From TCS55 sp964343505 (lineage in GTDB: Bacteria; Fidelibacterota; Marinisomatia; Marinisomatales; TCS55), in contig CAYFJU010000003.1 in NCBI GenBank assembly GCA_964343505.1, positions 1 to 64,000 of the forward strand: a DNA stretch of 64,000 nucleotides, given 5' to 3'. Under the pieces are notes generated by a model. The model was not told the DNA's origin. It searched no databases and saw nothing but the letters and a program-made list of their open reading frames with translations. How positions within the stretch are numbered: position 1 is the stretch's first letter; each line of letters opens with the position of its first letter. Positions 52,315 to 60,871 of the stretch are shown here, in pieces. The position numbers and the translations under genes are program-made.

Positions 52315-55300
52315 TCACCAATTCAAGATGGGTAGTTTTCGCACCATGATAAAGGTGTCACGGTTTGATCCGGTTGGACCCCAATAATTGAAGTGATAAG
52401 TAAACTGACCGTAACCACCTACCATCAGGTTGGGCTTCAGTCGCGCTCGGGTCAAACTGTTATTCATACCGGCCCGCTTATTGCCACGCAAAGGAGATTT
52501 AGGTACAGACAAGGTGCGTTCGGTGGCATGATAAATAATCACGATACCACTGGGTATACGTGCGCTCACATTTGCCCGTGTCACCACCACACCGTTATCA
52601 TTATACACTTCCACCCAATCGTTATCCACGATACCCAGTTCCTCCGCATCTTTATCATTGATCCAGAAGGGTTCAACCCCACGACTCAAAGTGGACATCC
52701 GGTGGTTATCCCCATAGGTGGAATGGATATGCCATTTTCCGTGGGGGGTTAGATAGTTGAACACTTTGGCCGGATGCTCATTTTCGCTTACGGTCAATTC
52801 TGCATATTGGGTTGGCGTCGGCTTGGGCTTATAGGTTGGCAAATGTTCCCCGAACTGAATATAACCGGGATGGTCCAGGTAAAACTGTTGGCGTCCGGTT
52901 AAGGTGCGCCATGGCACCAGGCGCTCCACGTTATACGTAAAAGGTGAATAGGCCCGTCCATCTTCCATCAGACCCGACCACATGGGACTGTTCAATAATC
53001 GTTTCGGCTGGGCACAAAGGTCATCAAACGTGACCCGGGCGCCGCGGTTTTTCTCTGCCAGATCTGCCAGAACAAGGCCCGTTTTTTCTTCCATATTTTT
53101 GTAGGAACGATAGGCCAATTCTCCATTAGTAACAGTAGCCAGGGTCAGGATCGCATTGGCTACATCTTTGGCTTCCTTTAGGGATGGAAACGATTTTTCA
53201 CCCCACGATTCCACCGGGTATTCGTCCTTCAACCTTTCATATTCGTCTTTTACCTGGTAACCGGTTCCGTGGGCACCCAATCCATTTTTTGGAATATTAG
53301 GTCCGTAGGAGATGAATTGATTGTAGACATTTTTATAATCCCGGCTCACCAACTTCATTCCGGGCATGGTTTTGCCGGGAATGGCTTCTGTCTCACCGGT
53401 AATCCAGTCTTTGATCTCTTTTTGAGCGATTTCCGCGGGTGAATCATGGGCCAGGGGCACGGATACCAGATCTTCCACCGAATCGGGGAAATGGTTTTTG
53501 GCTAATTTTGAAAAGGATTCTGATATGGCTTTAAAAATATCCCAGTCACTTCTGGATTCCCAGGCCGGCGGCACCGCTTCCTGCAAGGGATGGATAAAAC
53601 TGTGTATGTCAGTGGAATTAAGATCGTCTTTTTCGTACCACGTTGCGGCGGGAAGCACAATATCAGAATAGAGCGCAGATGTATCCATCCGGAAATTCAG
53701 ATCTACCACCAGGTCCATTTTCCCCTGGGGGACTTTGTCATGCCATATCACTTCCTCAGTAAATCCTTTAGCAAAATTGCTGTCGGACACCTGATTCGTA
53801 TGGGTCCCGAGATAATGATCTAAAAAGAATTCATGCCCCTTGGCGCTACCGCCGATGGCATTACCGCGCCAGACGAACCAAACGCGTGGAAAATTGGCTG
53901 CATTATCCGGATCTTCGATGGAAAATTTCAGGTCCCGTTTTTTCAACTTGTTGACCACATAAGCCACGATAGCCTTTTCATCTTCGGCGCCATTTTCTCT
54001 CGCCTCATTGACCAAGTCGATGGGATTCGCTTCAAACTGGGGATAAAAAGGCAGCCACCCGTTACGCACCGCTTTTACATTTACATCGATGGTATGCCCT
54101 GTTGCCAGGCTGTCTTTCGGCTGGTTTTTCGGGACCGTATGATAGTCTGTAAATCCTTTTTCATACCGCCACTGGTCCGAGTGAACGTAATGCCAACTCG
54201 GTGTATTTTGTAGTCTTGATGGCCCAAACCAATCTTTTGCCAACGCAATGGAAGCCCAGGATTCTCCCGGCGCCAGTTTTTCCTGCCCCACATAATGGGC
54301 CAGGCCGCCGCCGTTTTTACCAATACAACCCGTAAACATGAGCGCATGAATGGCTGCGCGGTAGATCAGGTTCGCATGATACCAATGGTTAATTCCCGCG
54401 CCAATAATAACTGTGCATTTTCCGCCGGTTTTTTCAGCTGTGCCGGCCCATTCCCGCGCGAAACGGATCAAAGTGTCTGGGGAAATTCCGGTATATTTTT
54501 CTGCCCAGGCCGGTGTATATAATTCATCTTTTTCATAAGATTCAGGATACCCATCCAATCCACGTCCAACTCCGTATTGCGCCATCAGTAAATCGTAAAC
54601 GGTAGCGACGGGAACTCTCCCATCTGCTGTTTTAATATATTTCACCGGTACTTTCCGAAGAATCGCTACCCCTTCGGCAAAATTGTCTAATTCGATTTCG
54701 AGTAATTCATCATAATCATTTAAAAATGAGAGTTTCGGATTGATCATTGATCCATTCACATTATCTTCTAGTTTGAGATTCCATTTCCCTTTATTTTCTT
54801 TCGCCCAGCGATTCCCTACTGACCCAATGGGAACTTTTGTCCGCTGCTCATCTTCATCCCACATGAGAAACTGCCAATCACCGTTTTCAATATCCGTATA
54901 TTGGTCTAGTCGATTCGCGCGGAGCATTTGGTCCGACCTTAAAACATCCCCTGTTTTTTTAATTTCGACAAGGAACGGTGAGTCAGTATATCGTTTGGTA
55001 TAATCCAGAAAATCTTTCGTTTGATTTTCATGATGAAATTCTTTCAGGATCACATGGTTCACCGCCATCCAAAAGGCGCCATCCTGCCCGGCGTGGATTG
55101 GAATCCACTCATCACTAAACTTGGATACCTGTGAGAAATCCGGCGAAAAGACGACCATTTTGGTGCCGTTGTGTCTGGCTTCCGCTGCAAAATGAACATC
55201 TGGGGTACGGGTCATATTCAGGTTGGCGCCCATCACAGCCAACATCTTGGCGTTATACCAGTCTGCCGATTCCTGTACGTCAGTTTGCTCGCCCCAGGTT

Positions 55301-55959
55301 TCCGGGGAGGCATTGGGCAAGTCGCAGTACCAATCATAGAAAGAAAGGGAAACACCACCGATTAATTGCATGAGCCTCGCACCGGCGGCGTAGCTCACCA
55401 TAGACATTGCGGGGATAGGGGAAAAACCGGCGATCCGGTCTGGACCATGCTGCCTGATTGTGTGCACCATGGAAGCAGCAATCAGTTCTTTCACAGTCTC
55501 CCAATCAGCGCGGCGAAACCCGCCTTTCCCCCGGGCATTCTGCCAGCGTTTTCGTTTTTCAGGGTCATTCACCATAGATCCCCAAGCTTCCATTGGGTCG
55601 GCAAATTCGTTCCGTGCTTCATTCCAAAGATCAAGTAAGACACCCCGGATGTACGGATATTTCACACGCAGGGGACTGTACAAATACCAAGAGAAAGAAA
55701 TGCCGCGTTGGCACCCCCGGGGCTCATAAGGCGGAATCCCATTTCCCAGTTTTGGATAATCCAGACCTTGCATTTCCCAAGTAACAATCCCGTCTTTTAC
55801 ATGGATTTGCCACGTGCAGCTACCGGTGCAGTTTACACCGTGGGTGCTGCGAACCACTTTATCATATTGCCAGCGGTTACGGTAAAACTCCTCCCACTTC
55901 CGGTTTTGAGGAACAACTTCGTCCCGAATCCAAGAAAGCTTTCCATTTTTATCACGCAT
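52315..55959 (-). CDS. narG: respiratory nitrate reductase alpha subunit
   Basis: 1214 residues, normal NarG length. The N-terminal cluster motif uses His and Cys in STHGVNCTGSCTWQIHV, with the next Cys in RGCQRG, and the molybdenum Asp region is WYCDLPNASPETWGEQTDV. There is no twin-arginine signal, so the active site should face the cytoplasm as in classical NarGHI. It reduces nitrate to nitrite with quinol electrons. It is preceded by a dihaem cytochrome gene five bases upstream. Confidence 0.96.
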   Translation of the reverse strand: MRDKNGKLSWIRDEVVPQNRKWEEFYRNRWQYDKVVRSTHGVNCTGSCTWQIHVKDGIVTWEMQGLDYPKLGNGIPPYEPRGCQRGISFSWYLYSPLRVKYPYIRGVLLDLWNEARNEFADPMEAWGSMVNDPEKRKRWQNARGKGGFRRADWETVKELIAASMVHTIRQHGPDRIAGFSPIPAMSMVSYAAGARLMQLIGGVSLSFYDWYCDLPNASPETWGEQTDVQESADWYNAKMLAVMGANLNMTRTPDVHFAAEARHNGTKMVVFSPDFSQVSKFSDEWIPIHAGQDGAFWMAVNHVILKEFHHENQTKDFLDYTKRYTDSPFLVEIKKTGDVLRSDQMLRANRLDQYTDIENGDWQFLMWDEDEQRTKVPIGSVGNRWAKENKGKWNLKLEDNVNGSMINPKLSFLNDYDELLEIELDNFAEGVAILRKVPVKYIKTADGRVPVATVYDLLMAQYGVGRGLDGYPESYEKDELYTPAWAEKYTGISPDTLIRFAREWAGTAEKTGGKCTVIIGAGINHWYHANLIYRAAIHALMFTGCIGKNGGGLAHYVGQEKLAPGESWASIALAKDWFGPSRLQNTPSWHYVHSDQWRYEKGFTDYHTVPKNQPKDSLATGHTIDVNVKAVRNGWLPFYPQFEANPIDLVNEARENGAEDEKAIVAYVVNKLKKRDLKFSIEDPDNAANFPRVWFVWRGNAIGGSAKGHEFFLDHYLGTHTNQVSDSNFAKGFTEEVIWHDKVPQGKMDLVVDLNFRMDTSALYSDIVLPAATWYEKDDLNSTDIHSFIHPLQEAVPPAWESRSDWDIFKAISESFSKLAKNHFPDSVEDLVSVPLAHDSPAEIAQKEIKDWITGETEAIPGKTMPGMKLVSRDYKNVYNQFISYGPNIPKNGLGAHGTGYQVKDEYERLKDEYPVESWGEKSFPSLKEAKDVANAILTLATVTNGELAYRSYKNMEEKTGLVLADLAEKNRGARVTFDDLCAQPKRLLNSPMWSGLMEDGRAYSPFTYNVERLVPWRTLTGRQQFYLDHPGYIQFGEHLPTYKPKPTPTQYAELTVSENEHPAKVFNYLTPHGKWHIHSTYGDNHRMSTLSRGVEPFWINDKDAEELGIVDNDWVEVYNDNGVVVTRANVSARIPSGIVIIYHATERTLSVPKSPLRGNKRAGMNNSLTRARLKPNLMVGGYGQFTYHFNYWGPTGSNRDTFIMVRKLPILNW

Positions 55960-55964
55960 AATTC

Positions 55965-56780
55965 TTATCCTTTAACCATTTTCTTTCTGATGGAACGCAG
56001 GCGATTCCCCCATAATAAATCAAACAAAATCAACACAACGGTCAATCCCACAAATCCTAATATCAGGAAATTGAAATCATGCATCCCTGCTTCACTCACA
56101 TCAGCTAGTGCTCTGTCTTTAAAAAATGCCACCAAGGGCAACACTTCTTCGTCGTCAATGGGATGCTTGCTATAGATGGGTCCCATGGTCTCACTTGCGG
56201 GACTGGATAACCAGGCTGCCAATGCTGTTTTACCCCCCAAGCGGCCAAAAATATCTGTGAGATTTGGGCCTAACAATCCGCCGCCAAGCTTTCCTCCTCC
56301 AGCAATCGAATGACATCCGATACAAGATGGACCATTGTTTTTCAAGCGGTTTTCACCTAAAAACAATGCCCGTCCTTTAACAATATCCGACGGGGTTAGC
56401 GGACGATCGGCAATGGAGGAACCGCCGAATTTGGATTTTTCTTTGGCGGATTCTGATTTTATAAAGTCTAATAAAGATTGAACGATGAATGGCGTTAATC
56501 CACCCACTTTCGGCATCATAACACCTCGAGATTCTTCCACGAGTTGCTGTGCGTATGCATCGCTACTATTAATCACTGCCATGGGATCATTGATAAAATC
56601 TTCGATCCACTGATCGTCTTTTCGATGATGGACGTTTTTAAGGTCAGGCCCTGTGAGCCGTCCACCGCCTATGGTATGACAACTGGAACAATTTTGTTTA
56701 TAAAATCCTTCAACATCCTGTCCGTAAGCGCCAGATATAAGAATCATAAAGAATGTAGTGATTTGCAGCATTTTTTTCAT
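55965..56780 (-). CDS. narC: dihaem cytochrome c of the nitrate reductase operon (NarC-like)
   Basis: 271 residues from the ATG at 56780 (MKKMLQITTFFMILISGAYG). A signal peptide, two haem motifs CSSCHT and CIGCHS in repeated domains of about 100 residues, and a C-terminal anchor (LILGFVGLTVVLILFDLLWG). In Thermus thermophilus a comparable membrane dihaem cytochrome, NarC, opens the nar operon and is needed for the enzyme; homology is inferred from position and plan. It follows the Rrf2 gene by 18 bases. Confidence 0.82.
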   Translation of the reverse strand: MKKMLQITTFFMILISGAYGQDVEGFYKQNCSSCHTIGGGRLTGPDLKNVHHRKDDQWIEDFINDPMAVINSSDAYAQQLVEESRGVMMPKVGGLTPFIVQSLLDFIKSESAKEKSKFGGSSIADRPLTPSDIVKGRALFLGENRLKNNGPSCIGCHSIAGGGKLGGGLLGPNLTDIFGRLGGKTALAAWLSSPASETMGPIYSKHPIDDEEVLPLVAFFKDRALADVSEAGMHDFNFLILGFVGLTVVLILFDLLWGNRLRSIRKKMVKG

Positions 56781-56798
56781 CGGTTTGTCATCCAATTG

Positions 56799-57260
56799 TT
56801 AATTATGGATGTTACTCTTCGTTACTTTTAGTCCAGGTAAATAATTTCGTTTAATAACATCATCCGCTAAAGCCGCCAATGTTTCTGTTTCCATTAAATC
56901 ATGGACTTGTGTGATTAAATTTTTCCAGCGATGATGAAATGGACATGGGTATTCTTTTGTGCATGATTCGTAACCAAATCGACATTTAGGAATGATGGAT
57001 TCAGGGCCATCAATGGCAAATAAAATGTCGTTGATATAAATCTCCTCTTTCGGTTTCGCCAGGCAAATTCCCCCTTTCCGCCCACGAGTGGATACAATCA
57101 GATTATGTTTTCTTAATGTGCGGGTAATTTTTGAAAGAAAAGATGGGGGAATGTGATAAGCATGGGCTATTTCCGAAACCATGATCAATCCCTTACTCTC
57201 TTTTACCGCCAGGTAAATCATAGTCTGGATGGCGTATTTGGCTGATTTTGTGTAAAACAT
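56799..57260 (-). CDS. Rrf2-family regulator of the nar operon, three-Cys cluster motif
   Basis: 153 residues: winged helix (YTKSAKYAIQTMIYLAVKES, IPPSFLSKITRTLRKHNL, TRGRKGGICLAKP) and Cys-x6-Cys-x5-Cys in CRFGYESCTKEYPCPFHH. The cysteine loop resembles NsrR/IscR, so a 2Fe-2S or 4Fe-4S cluster sensitive to NO or oxygen is expected. It is the first gene of the nar operon and an operator-like palindrome lies directly before its ATG, pointing to autoregulation. Confidence 0.9.
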   Translation of the reverse strand: MFYTKSAKYAIQTMIYLAVKESKGLIMVSEIAHAYHIPPSFLSKITRTLRKHNLIVSTRGRKGGICLAKPKEEIYINDILFAIDGPESIIPKCRFGYESCTKEYPCPFHHRWKNLITQVHDLMETETLAALADDVIKRNYLPGLKVTKSNIHN

Positions 57261-57265
57261 TTATT

Positions 57266-57281
57266 AGGATATTAATATCTT
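57266..57281 (-). promoter_or_regulatory. operator-like palindrome before the Rrf2-nar operon
   Basis: AGGATATTAATATCTT, with a perfect inner palindrome GATATTAATATC (57268-57279). It lies six bases before the start codon and just downstream of the predicted transcription start, the position expected of a repressor site. Confidence 0.6.
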
Positions 57282-57289
57282 CTTTAAAT

Positions 57290-57318
57290 ATTATAACGCC
57301 TCCCCTATATAATGCAAA
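57290..57318 (-). promoter_or_regulatory. predicted sigma-70 promoter of the Rrf2-nar operon
   Basis: On the minus strand TTTGCA (57318-57313), a 17-base spacer and TATAAT (57295-57290). The predicted start of transcription is near 57283, next to the palindrome at 57266-57281. Confidence 0.55.
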
Positions 57319-57326
57319 GGTTATTT

Positions 57327-57342
57327 AGGATATTCTCATCCT
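57327..57342 (-). promoter_or_regulatory. second motif copy upstream of the nar promoter
   Basis: AGGATATTCTCATCCT: inverted repeat AGGAT-N6-ATCCT, matching the motif at 57266 and the others in the window. It is just upstream of the -35 box. Confidence 0.5.
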
Positions 57343-57531
57343 CTTTTTGATTTTAAAACAACAAAATGATCTATGTATAAGATAAGGCAAAATGATCAAG
57401 CACAGGCTATCGATGAATCTTAATCAGATTATTTTGGGATAGCTCATAAAATCCATTTTGTAAGCTCCTCAATCATATTGGAGTATATCGATGAGCGGGG
57501 TGGGTGAGTTACCTAAGAAATCCGAATAAAA

Positions 57532-57720
57532 TTATAGTAGATGAAAGGACTCTGCAATTCCTAAGCTAACTTGGAGAAAATCGTATCCCATGCTGAGGCC
57601 GGCAAAAACAAAATGATCCTGTCCGAACCAAGGGTCATCGCTGTTGTCCACACGATTGGAGTCAGTTTGGGTTGAATCCGGTTAAATCTCAAAATCGTGG
57701 AAGGGAGTCAAACCAATAAA
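57532..57720 (-). pseudogene. decayed 3' gene fragment
   Basis: On the minus strand one frame reads FIGLTPFHDFEI, a TAA, then continues in the same frame for 49 codons (including DDPWFGQDHFVFAGLSMGYD) to a final TAA at 57534-57532. The composition looks like coding sequence, possibly the end of a secreted or outer-membrane protein, interrupted by a single nonsense codon and lacking a start. Family not recognised. Confidence 0.35.
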
Positions 57721-57743
57721 ATCAATCGTAATGGTTTTAATAC

Positions 57744-58901
57744 TTATCCCTCCAGGGCCTGCTTCAAATCAGCAATCAAATCATTTGCTGATTCTATTCC
57801 AGCCGAATAACGTACCAAGGTATCCGTAATTCCCGCGAAGGCCCTTTCTTCTTTGCACATCGATGAATGGGAGGTTTGTACCGGGCGAGTGATTAAAGAT
57901 TCAACACCACCTAAACTGGCTGCATTAACGGGATATTTTAACCGTTTTATAAATTCATCTGCAAAGGCAACATCCCCCACAAGTTCAAAACTTAACATAG
58001 CGCCAAATCCACCCAAGAATCTCCTGGCCCGGTCATGATCGGGGCTCGATGGCAGTCCCGGGTAAATCACCTTGGCGACATTGGAATGCGCATCTAAATA
58101 TTGGGCTATTTCCATCGCATTTGCACATTGTTTAGCGAAACGTAAGGAAAGTGTCTTGATGCCGCGATGAAGCAGAAAGCACGTATTCGGGTCCATTGAC
58201 CCGCCCAGATGATTCAATTTTGATTTTATTTCATAAATATGGTCCTCCCTTCCAATGACGGCGCCCCCCACAATATCGGAATGACCATTTAAGTATTTCG
58301 TGGCAGAATGAAGCGAAATATCAAATCCATTCATTATTGGGCTATATAGAATTGGTGTTGCAAACGTATTATCGATCATTGAAATCAGATTATTTTCATT
58401 TGCAAAGACAACAACTTGGTCCAACTCCGGAATGGTCATAAGGGGGTTGGTAATTGTTTCTACATAAATGACTTTCGTATTTGACTTTAGCTTAGAAGTC
58501 CATTCATTGGGTTGCGTTGCATCAATAAAATCAACATCAATACCATATTTGGGCAATTCATGGATGACAAAACCTGCAGTACCGCCATACAACGCTTTAT
58601 GACAAAGTAAATGATCACCCGATTTCAAAAAGGTAAGCAATGAAGCTGTAATTGCACTCATTCCGGAGGACGTGACCAAAGCCGCTTCTGAACCTTCTAA
58701 AGCGGCTAATTTTTCATGCAATGCAATATGATTGGGGGTATTGTTAAGACGAATATACCGCATAGCACTATAATTATCTTGTCCCCCGTATTCAAAAGTA
58801 GAACTTTGAAAAATTGGCAAAGTAACCGCACCAGCATATCTTGGAATAGGTTCACCCGCATGGATGGTTTTGGTATCAAATGACATATCTTTTTTGGACA
58901 T
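57744..58901 (-). CDS. trans-sulfuration PLP enzyme (cystathionine gamma-synthase/lyase family)
   Basis: 385 residues. The PLP lysine is in HSATKYLNGHSDIVGG, with SSGMSAITASLLTFLKSGDH and YVETITNPLMTIPE before it and the substrate region SLGGVESLITRP after. The family covers cystathionine gamma-synthase, cystathionine gamma-lyase, methionine gamma-lyase and O-acetylhomoserine sulfhydrylase; these cannot be told apart safely by eye. It follows the S9 peptidase fragment by four bases. Confidence 0.9.
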   Translation of the reverse strand: MSKKDMSFDTKTIHAGEPIPRYAGAVTLPIFQSSTFEYGGQDNYSAMRYIRLNNTPNHIALHEKLAALEGSEAALVTSSGMSAITASLLTFLKSGDHLLCHKALYGGTAGFVIHELPKYGIDVDFIDATQPNEWTSKLKSNTKVIYVETITNPLMTIPELDQVVVFANENNLISMIDNTFATPILYSPIMNGFDISLHSATKYLNGHSDIVGGAVIGREDHIYEIKSKLNHLGGSMDPNTCFLLHRGIKTLSLRFAKQCANAMEIAQYLDAHSNVAKVIYPGLPSSPDHDRARRFLGGFGAMLSFELVGDVAFADEFIKRLKYPVNAASLGGVESLITRPVQTSHSSMCKEERAFAGITDTLVRYSAGIESANDLIADLKQALEG

Positions 58902-58905
58902 CAGT

Positions 58906-59106
58906 TTATTCCTTTACTTCTTTTTTCACATCGATATCTAACCAATTGACCATCTCCCATAGCATACGCATAACGGCTTCCCGTGCAGGGTAACCATGAC
59001 TTTCATCGGGTAGGATTAACAGTTGGGTGAGAGAGCAGTGTCCCAACATGTTTAGTTTCATGAAAGCCCAATAAGGATGGCCATAAATTGTGTTTTGATT
59101 CTGCAC
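58906..59106 (-). pseudogene. C-terminal fragment of an S9 (prolyl-oligopeptidase-type) peptidase
   Basis: 66 codons from a GTG after an upstream stop. The part LLILPDESHGYPAREAVMRM, then LWEMVNWLD, is the conserved C-terminus of S9 peptidases, including the catalytic His in ESHGY. The Ser and Asp of the triad and the whole propeller are missing, so this is a truncated relic. An IS-like element begins 37 bases upstream, which may explain the deletion. Confidence 0.65.
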
Positions 59107-59432
59107 TAGCCCCCCTACAGGATAAATTGATTCGATTAATTAGGGTTTGCTGAAAAACCCTTTTCTCATTTTGCATAGAGACTGAACAGCTGAGCCTCGG
59201 CGCAGCCCTGGCCGTCCCGGCAACGGGGAGGCCCTATGGAGAGCCTTGATTTATGGCTATTCATGATTTCTAGTTATTTAAATACTTACAGCTTTTCATA
59301 TTCAGCGTTCTAGTCTCGACCTTTTTTCAAATAAAGGAATCGTTTATGGTCTCGGCCTTTGCACATCGCTTTTTTCTTATTCAAACTGTAAAGGTTTTGA
59401 GGGGTACCTCGGATACCTTTTTTAAGCAGTCC
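59107..59432. other. gap mostly filled by an IS/MITE-like element
   Basis: The region between the S9 fragment and hemN consists of 36 bases of unrecognised sequence and the 291-bp element listed separately. No intact gene is present. Confidence 0.5.
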
Positions 59433-59433
59433 C
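59143..59433. mobile_element. 291-bp IS remnant or MITE with terminal inverted repeats
   Basis: The left end GGGTTTGCTGAAAAA (59143-59157) matches the inverted right end GGGACTGCTTAAAAA (59433-59419) at 12 of 15 positions. Both ends are flanked by TA (59141-59142 and 59434-59435), a possible target duplication. The core is G+C-rich around 59190-59250 and has no long reading frame, so a transposase is absent. The TAG stop of hemN is formed by the flanking TA plus the first base of the right end. Confidence 0.5.
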
Positions 59434-60803
59434 TAAATAGTTTTTGAATAGATTGAATTATTCCTGGATAAGTATTTGTCAAAGAACATAGCGATGTTCC
59501 TGCTTAAGAAGCGGCCCGTATCTGTGACTTTTAATCCTGTAGAGTTAAACGCTACTAAACCGTCTTTTTCAAATACTTCCCTGATTTTCCCAAGTTCTTT
59601 TTCATACACTTTATTAAAGTCAATATTAATCATGTTTGAAATCTCAGCATAATCAAGCTTCATATCACACATCAGCCTCATGATGATGGTATTGACCTGT
59701 ATATCTTCGATGGACATGATTAAACCTTTTTGAATAGGGAGTAGATTATTTTGTAACAATTTGAAGTATTCATTCAAGTCTTTAGAATTTTGAAAGTATG
59801 CATTTCCGAAATGGCTGATTGAGGAAATTCCAAAGGCGAATAAATCAGATGATTTTTGAGTGCTGTATCCCTGAAAATTTCGTTGTAATGTGCCGTTTTT
59901 CTGTGCCTTCGTCAATTCGTCGTCAGATTTTGCAAAATGGTCCATCCCAATATATTCGTAGCCATTTTGAGAGAGCTTTGCAATAATCATATGCAACATT
60001 TCAATTTTTGTTTTAGGTGATGGCAGATCCTGCTCCTCCATTAATTTCTGATGGGGTTTTATCCAAGGCACATAAGCAAAATTATAACAGGCAATCCTGG
60101 AGGGATTTAGAGAAAGAATTTGATTCAGTGTGCAATTAAATGTATCCAGATTTTGTTTGGGCAGTCCGTAAATGAGATCAAAATTGATGGAATGAATGTT
60201 GGCATTTTGAATCCATTCAACGATTTTTTTGACATGAGCATAGGAATTTACTCTGTTGATAGCTTGTTGAACATCTGAATTGAAATCCTGAATTCCCATG
60301 GAAATCCGGTTTACACCAATATCCTGCAAAGTACTGATGTGATCAATCGTTATCTTCCTGGGATCAATTTCGCAACTGTATTCAACATTTTCGGAAATTA
60401 AAAAATGGGAGTGGATAGATGCATTCAATCTCTGCAACTGAAGGGAGGATAAATAGTTGGGGGTACCACCGCCAAAATGAATCTGGGACACCATTCTTCC
60501 TTTATCCAACTTTTCAGAAACTATTTCCATTTCCTTTTCTAAGTGGGTAAGATATTTTTCCACTAATTCCTGGTTACGGGTTATCCTCATGGTACAGCCA
60601 CAGAAATAACAGAGAGAATGACAGAAGGGAATATGGAAATAAAGGGATAAATTGTTTTGCGATTTATTGCTGTTATCAATGGCCTTCTGCCAGTCCATCA
60701 TTGTGATTTCAGAATGAAAATTTGGGACTGTGGGGTAACTGGTGTAGCGTGGCCCGAAGATATCATATTTTTCAAGTATTTGGGTGTTAAACTTTAATTT
60801 CAT
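59433..60803 (-). CDS. hemN: oxygen-independent coproporphyrinogen III oxidase (radical SAM)
   Basis: 456 residues, the length of true HemN. Start YDIFGPRYTSYPTVP, radical-SAM cluster motif CHSLCYFCGC (C-x3-C-x2-C-x-C), HFGGGTPNYLS, and the later GYEYIGMDHFAKSDDEL region are all HemN-like. It oxidatively decarboxylates coproporphyrinogen III without oxygen, giving haem for the cytochromes of this locus under anoxia. Its ATG overlaps the stop of a 23-codon coxA-like leader (ATGA). The last codon is completed by the IS-like element. Confidence 0.94.
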   Translation of the reverse strand: MKLKFNTQILEKYDIFGPRYTSYPTVPNFHSEITMMDWQKAIDNSNKSQNNLSLYFHIPFCHSLCYFCGCTMRITRNQELVEKYLTHLEKEMEIVSEKLDKGRMVSQIHFGGGTPNYLSSLQLQRLNASIHSHFLISENVEYSCEIDPRKITIDHISTLQDIGVNRISMGIQDFNSDVQQAINRVNSYAHVKKIVEWIQNANIHSINFDLIYGLPKQNLDTFNCTLNQILSLNPSRIACYNFAYVPWIKPHQKLMEEQDLPSPKTKIEMLHMIIAKLSQNGYEYIGMDHFAKSDDELTKAQKNGTLQRNFQGYSTQKSSDLFAFGISSISHFGNAYFQNSKDLNEYFKLLQNNLLPIQKGLIMSIEDIQVNTIIMRLMCDMKLDYAEISNMINIDFNKVYEKELGKIREVFEKDGLVAFNSTGLKVTDTGRFLSRNIAMFFDKYLSRNNSIYSKTI

Positions 60804-60871
60804 ACTGTTTTATTGCGATCCTTTGATAAGATGTATTTTGTCCAAAATGACTGATTATCATTAATATTCAT
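60800..60871 (-). pseudogene. 23-codon coxA-like N-terminal fragment overlapping hemN
   Basis: An ATG at 60871 with AAGGAG nine bases upstream opens a short frame containing NQSFWTKYILSKD. This matches the starts of the two subunit I proteins in the window (ESFWTKYIFSTD and QSFWKTHIFSLD). It ends with TGA overlapping the hemN ATG. It may be the remains of a third oxidase gene that now acts as a translated leader for hemN. Confidence 0.5.

Larger units (their letters stand above)
57261..57743. other. intergenic region between the nar operon and the trans-sulfuration gene
   Basis: Right of the Rrf2 gene are the promoter and two operator-like sites. From about 57345 to 57530 nothing is recognisable. 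From 57532 to 57720 a broken reading frame is seen (separate entry). Confidence 0.5.

Noticed and set aside
52315..55959. NarG considered as a nitrite oxidoreductase alpha subunit
   Set aside because: It has classical NarG length and motifs, no twin-arginine signal, and a full narHJI set; this fits respiratory nitrate reduction.
59176..59260. G+C-rich segment upstream of the trans-sulfuration gene considered as a SAM riboswitch
   Set aside because: No S-box core or K-turn is recognisable, the S9 fragment lies between it and the gene, and the terminal repeats explain it better as part of an IS-like element.
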